Origin: Bacteroides sp.
Lineage (GTDB): Bacteria > Bacteroidota > Bacteroidia > Bacteroidales > Muribaculaceae
DNA length: 64,000 nucleotides
Direction: 5' to 3'
NCBI GenBank assembly: GCA_023663525.1
Contig: JAMPHF010000002.1
Coordinates: 1-64,000 of the forward strand
The notes below the pieces were generated by a model. It was not told the DNA's origin, made no database searches, and saw only the letters and a list, made by a program, of their open reading frames with translations. How positions within the stretch are numbered: position 1 is the first letter of the stretch; each line of letters opens with the position of its first letter. The position numbers and the translations under genes are program-made. Positions 35,740 through 44,279 of the stretch are shown piece by piece.

Positions 35740-37014
35740 TTACTCTTTTAAAGCAAAACCGGCTTCAAAGACAGCTTCACGGATTTTATCCGGATTGAAA
35801 TCACCCTCCACTACCAATGTTCCCGTCTGATGGTCAACAGACACATTCTCAATACCATCGATAACTTCGACAGCTTTACGGACAGCACCTGCGCAATGCG
35901 CGCACTCCATGCCTTCGATGTTGAATACTTGTCTCATATCATTATTTGTCTTACCATTAATTAAATCTTTATGTTCATGGCGTGAAACCCCTGACCTTAT
36001 TGCCGAATAGATCAATAAAGCTGCAAGAAGCACGCTGCACGAGGTCTCAAACCAATTGAAAGTCTCATGGCAAGAGATCGTCAGAGTCGCAATTGATGAA
36101 GGCATAAACCATTCACGAGGAAAGAGATAGTCAATCATCAATCCGAACAACAGTGAGACAACAACGACAGAACCCACGTAAATCAAAGTGCTTCTACGCC
36201 CTATCGACTTCGACAAAATCATCATTGACGCGAAATTAGCAGCCGGACCCGCCATGAGCAGCACGAATCCCACACCGGGAGTCAAGCCCTTGGCTATCAA
36301 TGACAGAGCTATTGGAATTGACCCGGTTGCGCATACATACATCGGAATCGATACCGCAACCATCAGGAGCATGGCAAGCAATGGATAGTCAGCGAGGCTT
36401 AGAAACAGTTCATCCGGGACAAGGACTGTAATGAGGGATGCTATAACAAGACCGATGACCAGCCATTTGCCTACATTTCCAACCATATCGACAAGTCCAT
36501 AGCGGAACGCTTCGACACATTTAGCGACAAAGGATGATGAGGCATCTCCCCTATCCTCTTGCCGTTCCATGCTTTGGCAATCTGTGTGGGGAGTTTGTTT
36601 GTCTCCATCAAGTTTGACAACGCCAACGCCACCGACCATAGCTCCGACAAGCGCACCGATTGGCCGCAATAAGGCAAAAGGTAATCCCAAGAGTGAATAT
36701 GTGGCAGCAATACTGTCAACACCCGTCTGAGGAGTAGCTATAAGAAACGACGTGACTGCACCTTTGGATGCACCTTGCCGACGGAGCGAGACGGCAGTCG
36801 GAAGAACTCCGCATGAACACAACGGAAGCGGTATGCCGAGCAATGCCGCCTTGTAAACAGGCATTATTCCCGATCCTGAGAGATGACGCGACATCATCTG
36901 AGGTTTCACAAAGACATGCAGAAAGCCCGCAATAATGAAGCCCAGAAGAATATAGGGCGACATTTCGTTTATGATTGAGAATAAGGACTGAAAGAAGTGA
37001 GTCATATTATTCAT
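35740..37014 (-). CDS. SO_0444-type heavy-metal permease with C-terminal HMA domain
   Basis: A 424-aa inner-membrane protein. Residues about 1-345 are a polytopic permease of the SO_0444 Cu/Zn efflux group: GIPLPLCSCGVLPTAVSLRRQGASKG carries the metal-binding CSCG in a membrane helix, and LMAGPAANFASM is the second conserved intramembrane block. Residues about 358-424 form a heavy-metal-associated domain with GMECAHCAG (CxxC). A His/Asp/Arg-rich cytosolic loop lies between the two membrane halves. The start codon directly abuts a perfect 15-bp palindrome. The neighbouring upstream gene encodes a regulator that also has a CxxC HMA-like module, so metal-controlled efflux is likely. Metal identity is unknown. 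Confidence 0.88.
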   Translation of the reverse strand: MNNMTHFFQSLFSIINEMSPYILLGFIIAGFLHVFVKPQMMSRHLSGSGIMPVYKAALLGIPLPLCSCGVLPTAVSLRRQGASKGAVTSFLIATPQTGVDSIAATYSLLGLPFALLRPIGALVGAMVGGVGVVKLDGDKQTPHTDCQSMERQEDRGDASSSFVAKCVEAFRYGLVDMVGNVGKWLVIGLVIASLITVLVPDELFLSLADYPLLAMLLMVAVSIPMYVCATGSIPIALSLIAKGLTPGVGFVLLMAGPAANFASMMILSKSIGRRSTLIYVGSVVVVSLLFGLMIDYLFPREWFMPSSIATLTISCHETFNWFETSCSVLLAALLIYSAIRSGVSRHEHKDLINGKTNNDMRQVFNIEGMECAHCAGAVRKAVEVIDGIENVSVDHQTGTLVVEGDFNPDKIREAVFEAGFALKE

Positions 37015-37051
37015 TGAGGTTGTAAATTTTTAATGCAAATTTACAACCTCA
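37015..37051 (-). promoter_or_regulatory. Palindromic operator on the permease promoter
   Basis: TGAGGTTGTAAATTT (37015-37029 on plus), a 7-base spacer, AAATTTACAACCTCA (37037-37051): a perfect 15-bp inverted repeat. On the minus strand its first arm runs into TAAATTTG, a consensus -7 box, and its second arm ends one base before the ATG at 37014. The promoter and 5' end are therefore inside the palindrome. No -33 TTTG is found at 19-21 bases, as expected for an activator-dependent promoter. The adjacent HMA-AraC protein is the natural candidate binder (inference). Confidence 0.65.
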
Positions 37052-37147
37052 ACGTTATTTCATCATTACACAATTGCGGGAATAGTTTATATAATTCACG
37101 CGTGATTATTTTAAACAAAAGTTAAACCGAGGGTGATGAGACACACT

Positions 37148-37705
37148 CTAAATATCATTCAGATCCTTACGCTCACGCGGACCTCGCAGATATTCAGTCG
37201 GAGTCATGCCTGTGACAGACTTGAATTGTCGTGATAAGTGGGCAACACTCGAATAGTCGACCATATCAGCTATCTCCGACAATGTATATTCATCGTGCTG
37301 AAGCAATTCCTTCACGCGCTCTACCTTTTGGGCTATATGATATTTTTCAAGTGTTCTGCCCTCTCTTTGTGAAAATATGCGGCTCACGGTGTCGTAACTC
37401 ACATTGAGATTACGCTCAAGGCATTCCGACAGATTATGATGATGACCTTCCTCCTCACGGATATGCCGCATGACGAGGTGTTTTGCCCGTTCTATCAGTT
37501 TTGCCTCCGGGTCTGTCAGCAGTTCAAAGCCAAGTTTTTCGAGCGCAGCACTGACTTCTTTGCGCTGCAACTCGGTCAGCGTCTCCTTGATGACCGCCTT
37601 ACCAAGTTCGACATTGATTTCATTGAATCCCATCTCTTTTAAGAGATTTCCGACAGCCTGACGGCAATGTTGACAGACCATATTTTTGATAAGCAGTTCA
37701 GTCAT
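37148..37705 (-). CDS. AraC-family regulator with N-terminal HMA-like metal-binding module
   Basis: A 185-aa protein. Residues 1-65 look like a heavy-metal-associated fold: LLIKNMVCQHCRQAVGNLL with CxxC at the right place, followed by the INVELGKAVI strand and LGFELL. Residues about 75-180 hold the two helix-turn-helix units of an AraC DNA-binding domain (LSECLERNLNVSYDTVSRIF; YTLSEIADMVDYSSVAHLSRQFKSVTGMTPTEYLRG). A His-rich patch EEEGHHHN lies between them. The usual sugar-type sensor is absent, so the HMA module probably senses metal. It overlaps the tilS stop by 4 bases and precedes the HMA-permease gene by 133 bases. Confidence 0.88.
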   Translation of the reverse strand: MTELLIKNMVCQHCRQAVGNLLKEMGFNEINVELGKAVIKETLTELQRKEVSAALEKLGFELLTDPEAKLIERAKHLVMRHIREEEGHHHNLSECLERNLNVSYDTVSRIFSQREGRTLEKYHIAQKVERVKELLQHDEYTLSEIADMVDYSSVAHLSRQFKSVTGMTPTEYLRGPRERKDLNDI

Positions 37706-39075
37706 AATTCATTGTGTTTAGCGATTGGACAATAGCCCACTTCTATTACTCCACGTGATTCGGACGTTACAGCAAAATGCCGGGATGTGCGAAGGCCGAT
37801 TATCCACAGTATCACACCATTACGCGTCAGTATACGCACTTGCGATTTCTCATTGAGGGAATATTTTGCATCGGACAGCAAATCGCTTACCAGCTTACTG
37901 CCTCTCATGCCGAATGGCTCAATCCTGTCTCCTTTACGCCATGAACGCAATTCAAAATCAGGGTCACTGTCAAGCGCAGCAATATCAAGATACAGTACGT
38001 CCTTCCGCAATTTCCCATCGCGACACATTTTCATGAACTCATCAGCCCCGATATGCCGTATGCTGAACGGAGATGCGGTAATATCGACCTTCTCACACGT
38101 ATCTTCTTCCGGACACATCTCTCTTTTCAAAGGAATGAGATGGCCTCTGTTCAACAGATAACTTATCTCCGGTCCGTGGAATATCCGACCCGCAATCTGC
38201 GATGCGTCACGTCCATTCACCACATTAATTATATTACGGACGTGCGTCATATTGAATCCGACTTTTGACAACAGTTCATAGAGCACCATTCTTGCATTCG
38301 GCTCAGTTGTGAGTATCATAGTCAGATCTATTGAACCGTCATGCTTGACGTATTTCATTCGCAATTCATTCGAATAATCGAGGTAGAGCGCATAATTGTC
38401 ACGCAAATGCGAAAGACTTTCCGCGATGTTGTCCATTGCCCCCGGGAAAGCAGCTTCAAGCACTGGCAGCACTTGGTTGCGCAGCCTGTTGCGTCTATAC
38501 TCATTCTGCATGTTGGTAGAGTCCACCACATATTTAATATTATGGTGCATGAGGTAATCCTCTATTTCCCCACGCGTGACCTCAAGCAACGGACGGACAA
38601 TGTTTGCCGTCCGAGGGAGCATCCCTTTGAGTCCGGCAATACCACTCCCCCGGAGCATGTTCAGAAACAAAGTCTCGATATTATCCTCCCTATGATGACC
38701 GACGGCTATGCAACTTCCATAGCCATCTCTCAGGAGCTTTTCCCACCATTCATAGCGCAAACCTCGACAGGCCATTTCTACAGACTCGCTGGTCGATGCA
38801 CAGCGTGCGGCGACATCAAAATCTACCGTCATTAATTGGATGTTCATGACGACGCATAAATCACGGCAAAATTGCTCATCGCGCATGCTTTCATCACCGC
38901 GCAGATGGAAATTGCAATGTGTCGCCAAGCAATCATAGCCGAGGTCAACCAAGACTTTTAGCAGAGAAACAGAATCAGCTCCTCCGCTAAGCCCGACAAT
39001 CACACGGTCATCATGACGCAGCAAATGATTATCATCTATAAATTTTGCTATTTTCTTCCCAAATATAGAGGTCAT
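37702..39075 (-). CDS. tilS: tRNA(Ile)-lysidine synthase
   Basis: A 457-aa enzyme that ligates lysine to C34 of the CAU anticodon tRNA(Ile), changing its decoding to AUA. The PP-loop SGGADSVSLLK lies near residue 30, then THCNFHLRGDESMRDEQFC and VGHHREDNIETLFLNMLRGSG, all diagnostic. The C-terminal substrate domain is intact (RSWRKGDRIEPFGMRGSKLVSDL). ATG ending at 39075 (MTSIFGKK) is preferred over an in-frame GTG at 39099. The downstream AraC-type gene starts within its stop codon, so an essential translation gene and a metal regulator share an mRNA. Confidence 0.95.
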   Translation of the reverse strand: MTSIFGKKIAKFIDDNHLLRHDDRVIVGLSGGADSVSLLKVLVDLGYDCLATHCNFHLRGDESMRDEQFCRDLCVVMNIQLMTVDFDVAARCASTSESVEMACRGLRYEWWEKLLRDGYGSCIAVGHHREDNIETLFLNMLRGSGIAGLKGMLPRTANIVRPLLEVTRGEIEDYLMHHNIKYVVDSTNMQNEYRRNRLRNQVLPVLEAAFPGAMDNIAESLSHLRDNYALYLDYSNELRMKYVKHDGSIDLTMILTTEPNARMVLYELLSKVGFNMTHVRNIINVVNGRDASQIAGRIFHGPEISYLLNRGHLIPLKREMCPEEDTCEKVDITASPFSIRHIGADEFMKMCRDGKLRKDVLYLDIAALDSDPDFELRSWRKGDRIEPFGMRGSKLVSDLLSDAKYSLNEKSQVRILTRNGVILWIIGLRTSRHFAVTSESRGVIEVGYCPIAKHNEL

Positions 39076-39102
39076 TGATGGGCAACTGTTAAAAGACACA
39101 CC

Positions 39103-40476
39103 CTAAAATTCCCACGAAGGATTACGATTCTCAAGCCATGCAATCATATTGATTACCAAAAAGTTCCAATTTTGGAATCCCTTATTGATAATAGGCTCTC
39201 CACTGTCGGGATTATAATATTCATGCAACGCCCCTTCGGTCTCAAAATCTTTACCGAAAAGGGTGATTGTCTTATGTGCCATTTCGCGCGCCTCATTCTC
39301 AAAACCATACTTGAGCAATGCGCGAAACACCATGTAGTTGGAAACGCCCCATATCGGTCCTTGCCAGTTTGAAGGATTGTGGCTTGCCGTGAGGTTATAC
39401 ATCTTTTCAAGTTTTGAAAGTGTACGGATCCCAAACGGTGCGTTGAACGTCCGGCTATCCTTATAGTTTTCTTCCACCATTCGCCGTGCTTGGTCAGGTG
39501 TTGCTATGCCTGACCACATGGCCATGAAGCCTGACCATACGCCTATTCGTTGGATTATTGATGAGTATGTACGTGGCATACCGCTATGAAGCACCATTTC
39601 ATTACCAAAAATAATCGAAGGTTCATTTGTTATGGGAAGCAGATTAAGATCAACAGAGTAATAGTAACCGTCTTTCTCATCCCAGCAATGCTCCCTGACT
39701 GCCTCACAAAGACTCCTGGCATCATTTTCATAGCCTGCCGCATCCTCCTCCAGCCCGAGTTTCTCTGCCAGATATGCCATTGCCTTCAGCTCTTTGTACA
39801 TCAGACTGTTCAGGAAAATCGAAGCCGAACTGCGTTTCGGTCGATAGAATGTCGAAGGGTCATTGTCCACACCGATTGCAAGGTCATCTTGCCAATACAA
39901 CAATCCTGTCTCGGCATGGCGATGATGAGTCATGTAATTTTCAATGAATTTCTGCATCAGCGGGAATTTCCCTGCAAGCCATGAGGCATCCCCTCCATTC
40001 TGCTCCGTAAGAAACGCTGCATGTTGTGCAATCACCGGCTTATGCATATTGGTGCTGTAAATATCAGCAGGTTTGATCTTTTGCGGATCACTCTCTTTGG
40101 TGATGCACATGGGCATATAGCCATCAGCATCGGTATGATGCAGAAAGTTGAGCACACACCCTTGCTCATAGACAAGAGCCTCCCCCATGTCATCATCCGA
40201 TCCGCAATCGTGAAGTATCTGACGCAAGGCTATGTCAGTCAGCCATGAATCCCAATCCCACAAAACATTCGGATAGCCCTCGCTTCCGGGAGTGATATAT
40301 GGGTATACGAGCGCACCACCGCTTGGGCTACGGAACATCTGCTTGTAGTCCTTATAGATATTATCCTTACACAAACCTATATACCTGTCAAACTTAGTAT
40401 GTGACTCCTTTGCATAACTGACGAGACCGCTTGAGAGAGTCATCAGAACTACTGATATTATCGTTATTATTCTCAT
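39103..40476 (-). CDS. Exported (alpha/alpha)6-barrel glycoside hydrolase, GH63/trehalase-like
   Basis: 457 aa from ATG 40476, which opens a signal peptide (MRIITIISVVLMTLSSGLVSYA, cleavage near residue 22). A longer in-frame ORF is rejected because a -7 box TATCTTTG lies at 40496-40503. The fold is recognisable from WDWDSWLTDIALRQIL near the N-terminus (catalytic-acid region), YRPKRSSASIFLNSLMYKELKAMA, PFGIRTLSK, NPSNWQGPIWGVSNYMVF, and EGALHEYYNPDSGEP (catalytic-base region). These are shared by GH63 and related six-hairpin glycosidases. The specificity is not readable; alpha-glucosides or oligomannose glucose caps are family precedents. It is a single gene, not in a polysaccharide locus. 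Confidence 0.78.
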   Translation of the reverse strand: MRIITIISVVLMTLSSGLVSYAKESHTKFDRYIGLCKDNIYKDYKQMFRSPSGGALVYPYITPGSEGYPNVLWDWDSWLTDIALRQILHDCGSDDDMGEALVYEQGCVLNFLHHTDADGYMPMCITKESDPQKIKPADIYSTNMHKPVIAQHAAFLTEQNGGDASWLAGKFPLMQKFIENYMTHHRHAETGLLYWQDDLAIGVDNDPSTFYRPKRSSASIFLNSLMYKELKAMAYLAEKLGLEEDAAGYENDARSLCEAVREHCWDEKDGYYYSVDLNLLPITNEPSIIFGNEMVLHSGMPRTYSSIIQRIGVWSGFMAMWSGIATPDQARRMVEENYKDSRTFNAPFGIRTLSKLEKMYNLTASHNPSNWQGPIWGVSNYMVFRALLKYGFENEAREMAHKTITLFGKDFETEGALHEYYNPDSGEPIINKGFQNWNFLVINMIAWLENRNPSWEF

Positions 40477-40495
40477 GTGTTCTATTATTGTTATG

Positions 40496-40503
40496 CAAAG
40501 ATA
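40496..40503 (-). promoter_or_regulatory. -7 box of the glycoside hydrolase gene
   Basis: Minus-strand TATCTTTG followed by C, 20 bases upstream of the ATG at 40476. It fixes that start; no -33 box seen. Confidence 0.45.
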
Positions 40504-40582
40504 GCAATAAAAAGACGAAAAATGTATATGATTCGACCTGAATCTACACCTTTCGTCTTTCAAGATTTTGGAATATCAGCAA

Positions 40583-41278
40583 TTAATTTTGCATACTGAC
40601 ATGAATTTCAGCCCTGCGATCCTGAGCCGCTGTCGGGTACGCATGAGTTTCACCCATTCCTTTGGTCTTCACATGGTTGGCGGGGACACCGTGGGCAATC
40701 AGATATTTACCGACCTTCTTAGCGCGTTGCTCGCTGAGTTTCTGATTGTAGGCGGCATTTCCGCTTTCATCCGTATATGCTACAACCGCTACGTATGACC
40801 CTGTCTCGGCAACTTTTTTGGCGAGTGCATTGAGAGTGGCATCGTCAGTTATATCCGACCCGTTAAGCGGAAAAAGGTAGACCACATCCTGCGGCGCACC
40901 TGTTGAAGTGGCGGCAGTCTGAGTGGACGCAATCGGAGTCTCTGACGCGTCTATGGAGATGATTTCTATCATCCCCTCATCACTTGTTGGGGTCGAGACA
41001 GCAGTATTTTTAGCTTGTAGCGGACCCATGGCAGTCGGGTCATGCTGGGCACGATACGAGAAGAAATATATCGAACCGACAAGGACTGCGACAGCAAATG
41101 CTGCAAGACCGGCCCAACCTAAATATCCCCATCCATGTCCGCGACTAACCGGCTTTACGTGGGTAGTATCTGCTGCCACAGGTGGCACGGCGGCAGCCGG
41201 CATTTCCTCGTGTTCTGCCAGCTCCAGAGGCTCCGGATGTTCCGGCAATCTCTCCTGATAATCTTTACGGGTTTCCAT
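40583..41278 (-). CDS. Inner-membrane anchored OmpA/MotB-domain protein
   Basis: 231 aa from ATG 41278 (METRKDYQERL). Residues 1-47 are a cytosolic Pro/Ala/Glu-rich tail. Residues about 50-73 (GWAGLAAFAVAVLVGSIYFF) form one membrane helix without a signal-peptidase site, so it is an N-in signal anchor. A Thr/Ser-rich linker follows. Residues about 135-231 form an OmpA-like peptidoglycan-binding domain (VVYLFPLNGSD; YVAVVAYTDESGNAAYNQKLSEQRAKKVGKYL; KGMGETH; RRAEIHV). Family members bind diaminopimelate in the cell wall, which would tether the inner membrane to peptidoglycan. No partner gene is evident. Confidence 0.85.
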   Translation of the reverse strand: METRKDYQERLPEHPEPLELAEHEEMPAAAVPPVAADTTHVKPVSRGHGWGYLGWAGLAAFAVAVLVGSIYFFSYRAQHDPTAMGPLQAKNTAVSTPTSDEGMIEIISIDASETPIASTQTAATSTGAPQDVVYLFPLNGSDITDDATLNALAKKVAETGSYVAVVAYTDESGNAAYNQKLSEQRAKKVGKYLIAHGVPANHVKTKGMGETHAYPTAAQDRRAEIHVSMQN

Positions 41279-41412
41279 AATCAATAGTGTTTGTGAGTAT
41301 TTGGTATATGTATTATAAACATCCGAACGCTGTTAATTATATCTGCGATTATCGTTAAATACTCTAAAATCCAACTCGTAATACAAAAAATTTCGCTTGA
41401 AACGCAAAAAAT

Positions 41413-41462
41413 AGCAGAAACCCGCTCATCGGAGAACGATGTCCGATTTGCAGGCTTCTGCT
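41413..41462 (-). terminator. Nested hairpin terminator of the PepSY-like gene
   Basis: Outer arms AGCAGAA/TTCTGCT with flanking GC pairs, and an inner hairpin ATCGGA/TCCGAT. On the minus strand it is followed by ATTTTTTGCG, a good T-run, 31 bases past the stop at 41493. Confidence 0.7.
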
Positions 41463-41492
41463 TGTGTGCTTATATAGTAAATGTGTAATCCG

Positions 41493-41999
41493 TCAATCCT
41501 CCAAGGCAAGGAAAGCGCCATTGACATCGAATACATACGTGTCAGGACCGGAGATATTCAGCTCAACCTCATATATCTTGCCCCGTTTGAACTCTATGGT
41601 CTCGACATTTCCTGTGAGTCCATCCTTCTCAAGACGTTCGTAAGCCTTATGTGGCATCACATCTTTAACGATGGTGACAGGGAGGACATTATTATCGGGC
41701 GCATCAATCTCAGTGATGATACCTTCCGTATTGAACTCAAGATCCACGCCATTCAGCAGTTCGACCTCATATTTACCTTTCGCGAAATATCTTTCACATT
41801 TCTGCACACCGACATCTTTGAAATGTTTTTCAATGAATGCCTTTGCCTTTTTAGGAAGCTGTGAATAGTTTGCCGAACCGGACATGACTATTCCGGGGCT
41901 GCCCCCGGTGATATTCGGAACTTGTGCGGTAGCAGCATCAGCAGCTCCGAGAATCAGAGCCAATGAAGCTATGCCGGATATAATGCTGCGAAATTTCAT
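41493..41999 (-). CDS. Exported PepSY-like protein
   Basis: A 168-aa protein with a signal peptide (MKFRSIISGIASLALILGAADAATAQ; cleavage near residue 25). Two PepSY-like alpha/beta repeats follow: LPKKAKAFIEKHFKDVGVQKCER with YEVELLNGVDLEFNTEG (about 45-95), then VMPHKAYERLEKDGLTGNVETIE with KIYEVELN (about 112-150). This is the Bacteroidetes type once named beta-lactamase-inhibitor-like. The function is unknown; inhibition or binding of periplasmic enzymes is proposed for the wider family. Single cysteine, no lipobox. It appears monocistronic between ligA and the OmpA-like gene. Confidence 0.82.
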   Translation of the reverse strand: MKFRSIISGIASLALILGAADAATAQVPNITGGSPGIVMSGSANYSQLPKKAKAFIEKHFKDVGVQKCERYFAKGKYEVELLNGVDLEFNTEGIITEIDAPDNNVLPVTIVKDVMPHKAYERLEKDGLTGNVETIEFKRGKIYEVELNISGPDTYVFDVNGAFLALED

Positions 42000-42085
42000 G
42001 ACAATGCGATTTTTTAATTTTTAAATCTACATTAGTAACAACGATATGGGTCAAAAGTTCACCCTCCCACCTATCTCCATACACA

Positions 42086-44107
42086 CTATCTCCCAATCAT
42101 TTCAAGAAATTGATTTTCATCAATGATCGGCACACCAAGATTCCGGGCTTTTTCAAGTTTTGCAGGCCCCATATTGTCGCCGGCAAGTACAAAAGATGTC
42201 TTTTTCGAGATAGAACCTGAATTTTTGCCACCGTTTTTCTCTATCATCTCTTTGTATTCCTCACGGGAATGTCTGGAAAAAACACCACTTATGACTATCG
42301 TTTTACCGGCCAACAGATCCGAATGTCCGGCAGTGTCTTCTTCCGGCATAGACATCTGCACACCCGCAGCGCGAAGCCGCTCAACAATCTCCTTATTGGA
42401 TGGCACGCTGAAATATTCAATGATCGCATCCGCTATGCGTGGACCGATATCATCGATTGCCACAAGTTCATCGCGGCTCTTTGCGAGGAGTGAATCCATG
42501 TCGCCGACCGCACGGGCCAATTTCCTGGCCACTGTCTCCCCGACAAACGGAATTGAAAGCGAATAAATCACCCTGTCAAATGTGACAGACTTGGAAGCCT
42601 CGACGCCCTCCAATATGCGTTGGGCTGTTCTTGGACCGAAGCGTTCGAGCATTTCCAGATCCCCGGCTTTCAGTGTATAGAAGTCCGCGATGTCCTTCAC
42701 AAGCCCTGTGTCAAAAAGGAGAGCGGCGTTCTCCTCCCCTACTCCTTCGATATCCATGGCATGACGGCCCACGTAGTGTTCAATCCTTCCGATGATCTGC
42801 GGACGACAGCCATATTTGTTGGGACATTGCCATGCAGCCTCGCCCGGGATTCTTATGAGTGGGGTACCACAATCGGGACAGTGGGTGATGAACTTAACAG
42901 GCGATGCATCTTTTTCACGTGCAGCCACATCCACCCCCGTAATTTTCGGAATGATTTCACCACCTTTCTCCACATAGAGCATGTCATGCTCATGAATGCC
43001 GAGCGTCTTTACAATATCCTCATTGTGAAGCGAGGCTCGTTTGACAATAGTTCCTGACAGTAACACAGGCTCAAGGTTGGCAACAGGAGTGACTATGCCC
43101 ATTCGTCCGACTTCAAATGAGACAAATCTCAATTTTGTAAGCGCACGTTCTGCCGCAAACTTATATGCTATCGCCCATCGTGGTGACTTGGCCGTATAGC
43201 CAAGATTCAACTGCTGACGGAGATTGTTGACCTTGAACACCAATCCGTCAGTAGCAACCGGAAGCTCCTTCCGCTCAATGTCAAGACGGTTTATGAAAGC
43301 ATCGACATCCTCGATGGAGTCAAGGAGTGTCATCATGCGGCTCACCTTAAATCCCCATTCCCTGGCCTTGAGCATATTGTCGTAGTGATTATCACACGGC
43401 AACTCATCGGCAATCAGATAATAGAAGTAAGCATCGAGACCGCGACGCGAGACTATGGATGAATTTTGCATCTTGAGCGTGCCGGCGGCTGCATTTCGGG
43501 GATTGGCAAAAAGCGGCTCCTCGTTGAACGCCCGTTCCTCATTCAGCCGGTCAAAGGCTTTCCATGGGAGCACTATCTCTCCGCGTATCTCGAAATTCTC
43601 CGGGTAGCCCTCGCCGTGCAACGTGAGCGGGATACTGCGTATGGTCTTGACATTCTCCGTCACATCATCACCTTTCTCCCCGTCGCCTCTTGTGACGGCG
43701 CGGACAAGACGACCTTTCTCATAGATCAATGATATGCTCGTCCCGTCAAACTTCATCTCCCCGACAATCGGGACAGATTTCAATCCGGCAGAATTACCCA
43801 GCGAATCGTTGCAACGTTTCACCCATTCATCCACCTCCTCTATGCTATACGTGTTGCTGAGCGACAGCATGGGATGGGCATGTGCAACCTGCACGAATCC
43901 TTTTGTTATGTCAGAACCCACGCGGTGTGACGGCGATAGCGGATCATCCAGTTCGGGATGTTCAGACTCAAGTTTCTCCAGCTCTTTCATCAGCATGTCG
44001 TAATCATAATCGCTGATTGTAGGAGTGTTATTGACATAGTATGCATGGTTATGGCGGTCAAGCTCATCACGCAACTGTATGATCCGTTGTTCGACAGATG
44101 AAGTCAT
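42086..44107 (-). CDS. ligA: NAD-dependent DNA ligase
   Basis: A 673-aa replication ligase that seals nicks using NAD. Seen in order: the Ia domain (HNHAYYVNNTPTISDYDYDMLM), adenylation motif MKFDG with active-site K119, an OB-fold, a Cys4 zinc finger (CPDCGTP ... CPNKYGC), helix-hairpin-helix repeats (IDDIGPRIADAI), and a C-terminal BRCT domain (GKTIVISGVFSRHSREEYKEMIE). Full length. A minus-strand -7 box TAATTTTG (44177-44184) lies 69 bases upstream, divergent from hisS. Confidence 0.98.
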   Translation of the reverse strand: MTSSVEQRIIQLRDELDRHNHAYYVNNTPTISDYDYDMLMKELEKLESEHPELDDPLSPSHRVGSDITKGFVQVAHAHPMLSLSNTYSIEEVDEWVKRCNDSLGNSAGLKSVPIVGEMKFDGTSISLIYEKGRLVRAVTRGDGEKGDDVTENVKTIRSIPLTLHGEGYPENFEIRGEIVLPWKAFDRLNEERAFNEEPLFANPRNAAAGTLKMQNSSIVSRRGLDAYFYYLIADELPCDNHYDNMLKAREWGFKVSRMMTLLDSIEDVDAFINRLDIERKELPVATDGLVFKVNNLRQQLNLGYTAKSPRWAIAYKFAAERALTKLRFVSFEVGRMGIVTPVANLEPVLLSGTIVKRASLHNEDIVKTLGIHEHDMLYVEKGGEIIPKITGVDVAAREKDASPVKFITHCPDCGTPLIRIPGEAAWQCPNKYGCRPQIIGRIEHYVGRHAMDIEGVGEENAALLFDTGLVKDIADFYTLKAGDLEMLERFGPRTAQRILEGVEASKSVTFDRVIYSLSIPFVGETVARKLARAVGDMDSLLAKSRDELVAIDDIGPRIADAIIEYFSVPSNKEIVERLRAAGVQMSMPEEDTAGHSDLLAGKTIVISGVFSRHSREEYKEMIEKNGGKNSGSISKKTSFVLAGDNMGPAKLEKARNLGVPIIDENQFLEMIGR

Positions 44108-44176
44108 ATCCTATATTTTATTGTTTCTGTATTCATGCAGATTCTATCCCGCAAGCGCAGATTATACCTGCAAGTG

Positions 44177-44237
44177 CAAAATTAGGCAAAATGTTTGGTT
44201 GCCCGACACGGAATTTCGGCGATTTTAACTACTTTTG
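44177..44237. promoter_or_regulatory. Divergent ligA/hisS promoter region
   Basis: Minus-strand TAATTTTG at 44177-44184 serves ligA. Plus-strand TACTTTTG at 44230-44237, 43 bases before the hisS ATG, serves hisS. Neither has a well-placed TTTG at -33. Confidence 0.45.
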
Positions 44238-44279
44238 CAAAAAATTTCCGCTAATTTTCACAATATTCCATAGCATATC

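Noticed and set aside
40477..40563. Longer N-terminus for the glycoside hydrolase
   Set aside because: It would hide the signal peptide and start upstream of the -7 box at 40496-40503.
44146..44184. Imperfect direct repeat GCAAGCGCA..ATTA / GCAAGTGCA..ATTA between ligA and hisS
   Set aside because: Short and inexact, and the second copy is largely the ligA -7 box; not strong enough to list as a repeat.
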